Origin: an uncultured Eubacteriaceae bacterium
GTDB taxonomy: Bacteria > Bacillota > Clostridia > Lachnospirales > Lachnospiraceae
Assembly (NCBI GenBank): GCA_945938055.1
Contig: CAMEUH010000158.1
Coordinates: 1 to 6,039 of the forward strand
Direction: 5' to 3'
DNA length: 6,039 bases
Part shown: positions 1 through 5,041 of the stretch, piece by piece
Layout of the letters: each line of letters starts with the position of its first letter
Numbering within the stretch: the first letter of the stretch is position 1
Position numbers and translations under genes: made by a program
Notes under the pieces: generated by a model
The model's input: the letters and a program-made list of their open reading frames with translations, nothing else
The model's database searches: none
What the model was told of the DNA's origin: nothing

Positions 1-960
1 CTAGCAGAAAAGGAAACATCTCCAGCCCTAGACAGCTTTTCTGCCATGCCAAAAAGACTTGCTCCCGGTCACTCTGCCTGTCCGGGCTGCGGCATACCGG
101 TCAATGTAAATCTCCTTCTTAGTGCCATCACCGGAAACGTTGTCCTGTTGTTTCATACAGGCTGTGGAATGATTGTATCCACAAATTATCCAAAAACAGC
201 ATTTAAGGTGCCTTATATCCATAATCTTTTCCAAAACGGTCCCGCCACCATGACCGGCATCCTTGCAGCATATCATGAAATGCAGCGTCGTGGCGAATAT
301 CCGGAAGGTAAAATTACCTTTGTCATGGTAAGCGGTGACGGCGGAATGGATATCGGCATGGGTTCTGCCCTTGCCGCTGCACTGCGAAATGACGCTTTCA
401 TTCTTTTGGAATACGACAACGGCGGTTACATGAATACCGGAAGCCAGCAGTCTTACTCCACACCGGAAGGTGCCCTGACTTCCACTGCCAGAAATCCAGA
501 AAGTGCCTTTTCAAAACGTCACCACAAAAACACTCCTTTCATTCTTGCTGCTGCAGGTGTGTCCTATGTAGCAACAGTCGCCGAAAGCAATGTAGCTGAT
601 TTTCGTAAAAAAGCAAAAAAGGCTGCAAAATATGCAGCCAATGGAAATTTTGTATATTTAAAAGCACTTTCTGCCTGCCCCTTAAACTGGGGTGATACGC
701 CAAAAACAGAACGGCAGAATATTGAAACCGCAGTCAACAGCTGCTTTTTCCCTCTTTTTGAGATTGAAAATGGGAAAGTAATCATCAGTTACAATCCGGA
801 AAAAAGCAACCGTAAGTGTGGTATCGGACAATGGTTCCAGTTCATGAAACGCACAAGATATCTTACCACAAAAGAGTATCAGGATGTTCTTCAAAAAATT
901 CAGAAGGACGTGGATACACGATGGGAGAACCTGCTGAAACTTGCAGAAATGAGCAAGTAA
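1..960 (+). CDS. porB: 2-oxoacid (probably pyruvate):ferredoxin oxidoreductase, beta subunit, 5'-partial
   Basis: This is the thiamine pyrophosphate (TPP)-binding beta subunit of a multi-subunit, cytoplasmic 2-oxoacid:ferredoxin oxidoreductase. Such enzymes decarboxylate pyruvate or a related 2-oxoacid to an acyl-CoA and reduce ferredoxin. Numbered from the ATG at 46, a GHSACPGCG motif supplies C12 and C15, and C40 and C211 complete the four cysteines expected to hold the beta-subunit 4Fe-4S cluster. The TPP/Mg motif runs from GDGG at 97-100 to YDNGGYMNTGSQ at about 123-134, and KVPYIHN lies near 54-60. The C-terminus carries the family's FPLFEIENG segment. The frame stays open from base 1 to 45 and the ATG at 46 has no Shine-Dalgarno site, so the true start is probably left of the window, where an alpha subunit gene would be expected. 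The family is clear. The substrate (pyruvate, 2-ketoisovalerate or another 2-oxoacid) cannot be decided from this subunit alone. Confidence 0.9.
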   Translation, partial: LAEKETSPALDSFSAMPKRLAPGHSACPGCGIPVNVNLLLSAITGNVVLLFHTGCGMIVSTNYPKTAFKVPYIHNLFQNGPATMTGILAAYHEMQRRGEYPEGKITFVMVSGDGGMDIGMGSALAAALRNDAFILLEYDNGGYMNTGSQQSYSTPEGALTSTARNPESAFSKRHHKNTPFILAAAGVSYVATVAESNVADFRKKAKKAAKYAANGNFVYLKALSACPLNWGDTPKTERQNIETAVNSCFFPLFEIENGKVIISYNPEKSNRKCGIGQWFQFMKRTRYLTTKEYQDVLQKIQKDVDTRWENLLKLAEMSK

Positions 961-973
961 CTCCCAAAGGGTT

Positions 974-2035
974 TTACCCGAATAAATCCTCAATGACTTC
1001 CCTTACTGACTGCATTTTGTTCTGTTCCCACACATTTGCCCCACAGAATACAAGACCCTCTTCCACATTTCCCCTGACGGAATTAACCAGAGCCTTTGTA
1101 ATACAGTAAGGGATATCCTTTGTGGTACAGCCTTTAATACATTGATAACACTTTGTAATCGGCTTGCAGCCATTTTTAACATCCTCAAGGAATTGATTCT
1201 GAATGGCTCTTCCCGGCATGCCCACCGGGCTTTTTACAATACCAATATCATCCTTTCCGGCCTTTAAGTATGCATCCTTAAATTCCTGTGAAGCATCACA
1301 TTCATAGGTCGTAACAAATCGGGAAGCCACCTGTACTCCGGAAAGTCCCAATTCCATCATTTCCCGTACCTTTTGGGCATTACTGATCCCTCCTGCTGCC
1401 ACAACAGGGATGTCTTTATTGTGCTTTTTTGCATATTCCTGTACCAGTTCCATGATTTTCAGGATTTCTTTCTTATATTCTTCCTCTGTAAAAGAAAGAA
1501 CCTCCTCGGGTTTAAAACCAAGATGCCCTCCCGCTTTGGGTCCTTCAATGACTACCAGATCCGGCACACGGTTATATTTTCTTTCCCACATCTTAAGAAT
1601 GACAGATGCCGATTTAACGGAAGAAACAATCGGTGCAATTTTCACATCATAATCCTGTACCAGAAACGGAAGTTCTACCGGAAGCCCCGCTCCCGAAATA
1701 ATCAGGTCGGCTCCGGCCCGGCATGCTGCCTCCACATATTTTTCATAATATCTTGTGGCAACCATGATATTAACGCCTACAATCCCGCCCTCTGCCAGTT
1801 CTTTTGCTTTTCTGATTTCGGTACCGACAGCACGCAGATTTGCTGCAACCGGGTCTGTTTCATAATCCGGCTCACGATATCCAATCTGTGCCGTGGAAAT
1901 AATTCCAATTCCACCCTCTCTTGCAACTGCTCCCGCAAGACCTGAAAGACTCACTCCGACACCCATTCCGCCCTGAATAAGAGGAATTTTTGCGACAAGA
2001 TTCCCGATAACTAATTCTTTTTGTTTCATCATCAT
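974..2035 (-). CDS. Nitronate monooxygenase / FabK-like FMN-dependent oxidoreductase
   Basis: A 353-residue TIM-barrel flavoprotein of the nitronate monooxygenase (formerly 2-nitropropane dioxygenase) family, which also contains the enoyl-ACP reductase FabK. Visible motifs are IQGGMGVGVS near residues 20-29 at the first strand, EGPKAGGHLG at 164-173 with the family's conserved His171, AAGGISN at 213-219, and GVQVASRF at 233-240 for FMN phosphate binding. The tail has clustered cysteines C290, C296, C299, C303, C311 and C331, a feature I associate with clostridial members and which might bind a metal or Fe-S cluster. The protein begins with three tandem Met codons. The AAAGG Shine-Dalgarno at 2039-2043 is only 3 nt from the first ATG, 6 nt from the second (2032) and 9 nt from the third (2029), so the second or third may be the real start. 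It converges with the oxidoreductase gene and no terminator is visible between them. The flavoprotein family is secure; nitronate oxidation as opposed to enoyl-ACP reduction is not. Confidence 0.85.
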   Translation of the reverse strand: MMMKQKELVIGNLVAKIPLIQGGMGVGVSLSGLAGAVAREGGIGIISTAQIGYREPDYETDPVAANLRAVGTEIRKAKELAEGGIVGVNIMVATRYYEKYVEAACRAGADLIISGAGLPVELPFLVQDYDVKIAPIVSSVKSASVILKMWERKYNRVPDLVVIEGPKAGGHLGFKPEEVLSFTEEEYKKEILKIMELVQEYAKKHNKDIPVVAAGGISNAQKVREMMELGLSGVQVASRFVTTYECDASQEFKDAYLKAGKDDIGIVKSPVGMPGRAIQNQFLEDVKNGCKPITKCYQCIKGCTTKDIPYCITKALVNSVRGNVEEGLVFCGANVWEQNKMQSVREVIEDLFG

Positions 2036-2038
2036 TTA

Positions 2039-2043
2039 CCTTT
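2039..2043 (-). promoter_or_regulatory. Ribosome binding site of the nitronate monooxygenase-like gene
   Basis: AAAGG on the minus strand precedes ATG-ATG-ATG. Spacing is 3, 6 or 9 nt to the three start codons, which favours the second or third ATG. I see no convincing promoter in the short space between this site and the upstream terminator. Confidence 0.6.
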
Positions 2044-2092
2044 CTTTTTGTCTGCAAAATTCATCCCCGCCAGAAATTTTGTAGAAATCCAA

Positions 2093-2130
2093 TAAAAAAT
2101 ATTCGAAACCCCATTACGTGGTTTCGAATA
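2093..2130 (-). terminator. Intrinsic terminator of the AlaX-like gene
   Basis: A perfect 11-bp stem is formed by 2100-2110 (TATTCGAAACC) and 2120-2130 (GGTTTCGAATA) around a 9-nt loop. On the minus strand it is followed at once by six T residues (2094-2099). It begins 32 bp past the stop codon of the AlaX-like gene and lies before the nitronate monooxygenase-like gene, so the two minus-strand genes are probably separate transcription units. The plus strand has no T-run after the stem, so termination is expected only on the minus strand. Confidence 0.85.
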
Positions 2131-2162
2131 CTACATTAGCAGATATTATTTTGAATGTCAAA

Positions 2163-3350
2163 CTATTTTTCTGAAACAGACTCACAAAATTTTCGAACAT
2201 CATCCAGCTTTCCATTAATAAATCCCTGCACCATCGGTGGTTTTCCACCACCCTTTCCTGAAAATTCTGCATTTATTTTCTTTGCAATTTCCGCCACGTC
2301 AAGACTCCTGCTTCCCAGCACGTAGCTATATCCCTTTTCATCCGTTCCAGAAAAAGCTGCGCAGATTCCATCCGTAACCTCCATGGCACCATTGACATAT
2401 TGTTTCATGATTCCTGCATCCAGCTCCTCTCCACTGAAAAAAGCAAGCCGGTCCGATGCCTTCAGTCCATCAATTCTGCTCTTTACATAAGAGGCCACAA
2501 GCCCTGCATATTTTGCCTTTTCGCAGTGAAGCTGTTCTTCCAGTTTCTTTACCGCATCCGCCACCTGCTCCGGTTTTGCGGACAGCTGCACGGAAATATC
2601 TTTCACAGACTGTTCTTTTTCATTGTAATCCTTTAATGCGCGAAAACCACAGACCATGGAAACCCTCATGCCGCCCTTGTATTTTTCTGCTCCCGTAAGC
2701 TTAATCATTCCGATTTCCCCTGTAGTTCCAACGTGAGGTGCACAGCAGGCACACACATCATATCCCGGAATCAGCACAATCCGCACCAAACCGGTTAACT
2801 CAAGCTTACTCCGGTACTCCATCTGTGAAAGTTCTTCCCTGTCCGGAAAACGTGTTTCAACCACCACATTATCCACAACCGCCTCATTTGCCTTAAGCTC
2901 TACAAGGCGCAGCTGCTCTTTTGTCAGTTCCCCATTAAAATCCATGGTAACCACATCATTTCCCAGATGAAATCCCACATTGTCAAAGCCAAACAACTCA
3001 TGCACAAGCCCTGAAACAATATGCTCTCCCGTATGCTGCTGCATTTTATCAAAACGCGCGGCAAAGTCTATCTTTCCCGTAACCAGCGTTCCCACCTCGA
3101 CCGTTTCATCCGTATAATGCCAGATAGCGCCATCCTCTTCTTTTACCGTAAACACCCGAATCGTTTCATTCAACGTTCCCGTATCGGAATACTGTCCGCC
3201 GCCCTCCGGAAAGAAGGCCGTACAGTCCAGAAGCACCTTATAACCCGTATCAATCTTCTCACATGCCAGTACCTCTGCCTCAAATTCTTCAATATAGCTG
3301 TCTTCGTAATATAATTTCACGTCCAGCTCATCCATTAATTTTTCTACCAT
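2163..3350 (-). CDS. Alanyl-tRNA editing protein, AlaX-L type with DHHA1 domain
   Basis: A 395-residue free-standing relative of the alanyl-tRNA synthetase editing half. Proteins of this family act in trans in the cytoplasm to hydrolyse mischarged tRNA-Ala (Ser or Gly). The N-terminal part has the AlaRS beta-barrel signature FFPEGGGQYSDTG at 46-58. The editing site shows the zinc-ligand pattern HTGEH (His106, His110) and a C-x3-H in CCAPH (Cys202, His206). A coiled-coil-like segment at about 246-280 leads to a DHHA1 domain ending in GKGGGKPPMVQG at 365-376, matching the glycine-rich C-Ala motif. There is no aminoacylation domain, which separates it from AlaRS (about 870 residues). The start at 3350 is supported by AAGGGG at 3358-3363, 7 nt upstream; an internal Met6 has no comparable site. 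The gene diverges from the DUF4317 gene and ends in its own terminator, so it looks monocistronic. Its DHHA1 tail and length argue for the long form over a short AlaX-S or AlaX-M. Confidence 0.9.
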   Translation of the reverse strand: MVEKLMDELDVKLYYEDSYIEEFEAEVLACEKIDTGYKVLLDCTAFFPEGGGQYSDTGTLNETIRVFTVKEEDGAIWHYTDETVEVGTLVTGKIDFAARFDKMQQHTGEHIVSGLVHELFGFDNVGFHLGNDVVTMDFNGELTKEQLRLVELKANEAVVDNVVVETRFPDREELSQMEYRSKLELTGLVRIVLIPGYDVCACCAPHVGTTGEIGMIKLTGAEKYKGGMRVSMVCGFRALKDYNEKEQSVKDISVQLSAKPEQVADAVKKLEEQLHCEKAKYAGLVASYVKSRIDGLKASDRLAFFSGEELDAGIMKQYVNGAMEVTDGICAAFSGTDEKGYSYVLGSRSLDVAEIAKKINAEFSGKGGGKPPMVQGFINGKLDDVRKFCESVSEK

Positions 3351-3357
3351 TCCTGTT

Positions 3358-3363
3358 CCCCTT
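3358..3363 (-). promoter_or_regulatory. Ribosome binding site of the AlaX-like gene
   Basis: AAGGGG on the minus strand lies 7 nt before the ATG at 3350, which is good spacing and fixes the start. Confidence 0.75.
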
Positions 3364-3392
3364 AAAATTCATGTGTAAAACCTTCCATTTTT

Positions 3393-3421
3393 ATACTACT
3401 GTATTTCATTGAAATCTGCAA
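3393..3421 (-). promoter_or_regulatory. Weak candidate promoter for the AlaX-like gene
   Basis: On the minus strand, TTGCAG (3416-3421) and TAGTAT (3393-3398) are separated by 17 bp. An overlapping TATAAA (3390-3395) is a better -10 hexamer but would need a 20-bp spacer. Either would place the transcript start a few tens of bases before the gene. The hexamer matches are modest, so this is tentative. Confidence 0.3.
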
Positions 3422-3469
3422 ATAATTTTTAAGGAGCACACGTTTTTTGAATCTGCATAAGAAAATTCT

Positions 3470-3498
3470 TTGAAAAAATTTCCCAGATGCCTTATAAT
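3470..3498 (+). promoter_or_regulatory. Sigma-A-type promoter of the DUF4317 gene
   Basis: TTGAAA (3470-3475) and a perfect TATAAT (3493-3498) are separated by exactly 17 bp. Transcription would start near 3505 and leave a leader of about 30 nt before the ATG at 3535. This excludes the ATG at 3487, which lies inside the promoter. Confidence 0.8.
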
Positions 3499-3522
3499 CT
3501 TTTTACATGCAATAGAACTTAC

Positions 3523-3526
3523 GAGG
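3523..3526 (+). promoter_or_regulatory. Ribosome binding site deciding the DUF4317 start
   Basis: GAGG lies 8 nt upstream of the ATG at 3535. The alternative ATG at 3487, 48 bp upstream in the same frame, has no Shine-Dalgarno-like sequence before it. Confidence 0.75.
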
Positions 3527-3534
3527 TAAATACA

Positions 3535-4680
3535 ATGAACAAAAAAGAAATCTCTGAAATCAAAAAACAACTTTGTCCGGATCGTTGTGCCATCACAAGA
3601 ATCTGCGGCTGTTATGTAGACCATGAAAAGCAGATTAAAACCGAATTAAAAGAAGCATTTCTCGCCCTTCCTCAGGAAGAAATGTTTAAATATTTCAACA
3701 TTTTCAAGGGTACCCTTTCCGGTACACTGGGAAAAAATCTGATTAACATGGAATTTCCACTTCAGAGCGAAGAAGAAGGCGGAACTCAGGAATTTCTCCT
3801 GAGACTTCGCAACAGCCAGTTAAAAGATGACGCCCTCATAGAAGAATTTTACCAGAAAATCATTGATACATACAATTATGGCGAAAATTACTATATTGTC
3901 CTGATTCATTCCGTTTATGATGTTCCGGGAAAAGCACACGATGGCATGGAAATGGAAGATGCTTCCGATACCGTGTTTGACCACATTCTGTGCAGCATCT
4001 GTCCGGTAAATCTTGCCAAGAGTGCCCTTTGCTATAATGAGGAACGCAACAGTATTGAAGAGCGAATCCGTGACTGGGTTGTGGATGCACCGGCACATGG
4101 CTTTCTCTTCCCTGCCTTCAACGACCGTGCGACGGACATTCATGGACTTTTATACTACTCAAAAAATCCGGAAACCCTGCAGCTTGAATTCATCGACCAG
4201 ATGTTAGGCTGTCGCCAGCCTCTTACCTCCAAGGGTCAAAAAGAAGCCTTCCAGACCATTATCGAGGAAACTCTGGGCGATAACTGCGATTTTGAAACAG
4301 TAAAAACCATTCACGAAAATCTTCAGGAAATCGTGGAGGAACATAAGGAAGAACCAGCTCCGGTCACCTTTGAAAAGAATGATGTCAAACGCCTCTTAGA
4401 AGTTAGTGGTCTGTCCGACGAGCAACTTGAGGATTTTGACTCACACTTTGAAGATTCCGTAGACGACCAGGCTGTATTTTCCGCAACAAATGTAGTAAAT
4501 ACGCGTAGCTTTGAAATCAAGACTCCGGATGTCATTGTCAAGGTAAATCCTGCCATGACCCACCTTGTAGAAACCCGGGTTATCGACGGAAAAACCTGTC
4601 TTGTGATTACAATCAACGACAATGTGGAAGTAAACGGGATTAATGTAAAGAGCATCTGCAAGGCTGATATCGGCGAATAA
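3535..4680 (+). CDS. DUF4317 domain-containing protein, function unknown
   Basis: A 381-residue, rather acidic and apparently soluble protein that I recognise as DUF4317, a family seen mainly in Clostridia and other Firmicutes; no biochemical role is known to me. Recognisable segments are the N-terminal MNKKEISEIKKQL with CxxRxxGCYVD-type Cys residues (C14, C18, C24, C26), FKYFNIFKGTLSGTLGKNL at about 51-69, a central region with NYYIVLIHSVYDVPGK (118-133), FDHILCSICPVNLAK (148-162), and APAHGFLFPAFNDRATD (185-201). A charged stretch near 250-275 (ETVKTIHENLQEIVEEHKEE) could be helical or a hinge before the smaller C-terminal part. No signal peptide or membrane helix is seen. The start at 3535 is chosen over the ATG at 3487 because of the Shine-Dalgarno site and because the promoter -10 box lies between them. 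The gene stands alone, divergent from the AlaX-like gene, with the large palindrome just after its stop codon. Confidence 0.85.
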   Translation: MNKKEISEIKKQLCPDRCAITRICGCYVDHEKQIKTELKEAFLALPQEEMFKYFNIFKGTLSGTLGKNLINMEFPLQSEEEGGTQEFLLRLRNSQLKDDALIEEFYQKIIDTYNYGENYYIVLIHSVYDVPGKAHDGMEMEDASDTVFDHILCSICPVNLAKSALCYNEERNSIEERIRDWVVDAPAHGFLFPAFNDRATDIHGLLYYSKNPETLQLEFIDQMLGCRQPLTSKGQKEAFQTIIEETLGDNCDFETVKTIHENLQEIVEEHKEEPAPVTFEKNDVKRLLEVSGLSDEQLEDFDSHFEDSVDDQAVFSATNVVNTRSFEIKTPDVIVKVNPAMTHLVETRVIDGKTCLVITINDNVEVNGINVKSICKADIGE

Positions 4681-4823
4681 GAGAGCTGACGTTGTCGGTT
4701 TCTCCTGCAGATACGGTGCGGCTATGGGATGGGGGCTGGGATACTGAATGCAGAAGCGTATGCGAGTTGCGAATTGTGGTTTTCTGGTACAATACATTTT
4801 GGTTATCGATGAGGGACGAGACC

Positions 4824-4855
4824 GCTTGCAATTGCCATCCATGGCAAGAGCAAGC
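4824..4855. other. Core hairpin 1 of the palindromic element
   Basis: Two 6-bp stems stack around a 2x2 internal loop. GCTTGC (4824-4829) pairs with GCAAGC (4850-4855), and TTGCCA (4832-4837) pairs with TGGCAA (4842-4847), closed by a TCCA tetraloop. The orientation in which it acts, if any, is unknown. Confidence 0.7.
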
Positions 4856-4856
4856 T

Positions 4857-4879
4857 CAATCTGCCATCGTGGCAGATTG
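4857..4879. other. Core hairpin 2 of the palindromic element
   Basis: A perfect 10-bp stem, CAATCTGCCA (4857-4866) with TGGCAGATTG (4870-4879), has a 3-nt TCG loop. It starts one base after hairpin 1 and shares the GCCAT...GGC apex with it. GAGAC (4818-4822) and GTCTC (4879-4883) could close both hairpins into a multibranch loop on top of the long stem. Confidence 0.75.
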
Positions 4880-4896
4880 TCTCTGGAAACAAAAGT

Positions 4897-4925
4897 ATTG
4901 TACAAGAAAAGCCTGCAATTCACAA
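4897..4925 (-). promoter_or_regulatory. Promoter-like sequence inside the right arm of the palindrome
   Basis: On the minus strand, TTGTGA (4920-4925) and TACAAT (4897-4902) are 17 bp apart and point into the element's core. The left arm has the mirrored pair TTGCGA and TACAAT on the plus strand, but with only 15 bp between. No gene follows in either direction, so if active it would make a non-coding RNA from the core. Low confidence. Confidence 0.25.
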
Positions 4926-5041
4926 GCATACGCTTCTGCATTCAGTATCCCAGCCCCCATCCCATAGCCGCACCGTATCTGCAGGAGAAACCTCTGATTC
5001 GCCAGAATTCCAAAAACATTTCTTTCAATATCTCCTACAAG

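Larger units (their letters stand above)
4697..4992. repeat. Long palindromic element (inverted repeat of about 105-bp arms around an 88-nt core)
   Basis: Bases 4697-4763 are the exact reverse complement of 4926-4992 (67 of 67 bp). The symmetry continues with a few substitutions and small indels to about 4801 on the left and 4890 on the right. Shared blocks include TTGYGAATTG, TTTTCT, GTACAATAC and TTTTG. The element fills most of the 361-bp gap between two convergent genes. Neither strand has a T-run after the outer stem, so it is not a classic intrinsic terminator, though a transcript from either side would fold into a very long hairpin. The length and near-identity of the arms resemble a MITE or other dispersed palindromic repeat, or a large structured RNA. 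I do not recognise a named family. ORFs through it mirror each other on the two strands simply because of the symmetry, and none has a ribosome binding site. Confidence 0.9.

Noticed and set aside
961..980. Short GGGT/ACCC inverted repeat between the convergent porB-like and nitronate monooxygenase-like genes, as a terminator.
   Set aside because: The stem is only 4 bp and has no adjacent T-run on either strand.
1373..1945. Long plus-strand ORF opposite the nitronate monooxygenase-like gene.
   Set aside because: Its translation is low-complexity in Phe, Cys, Asn and Arg and it lies wholly antisense to a well-supported flavoprotein gene; it is a shadow frame.
3431..3473. AAGGAG at 3431-3436 followed by a TTG and an 8-codon frame, as a possible leader peptide.
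   Set aside because: It lies upstream of the clear DUF4317 promoter, uses a rare start, is very short, and has no own promoter that I can see.
4726..4740. G-rich tract GGGATGGGGGCTGGG in the left arm as a possible G-quadruplex.
   Set aside because: It has only three G-runs of three or more, so a three-layer intramolecular quadruplex is not possible; the pairing partner in the right arm is a simpler explanation for its conservation.
4681..4992. The palindrome as a simple bidirectional intrinsic terminator.
   Set aside because: Neither strand shows a T-run after the outer stem, and the stem is far longer than an ordinary terminator. It may still affect transcript ends, but the sequence does not show a standard terminator.
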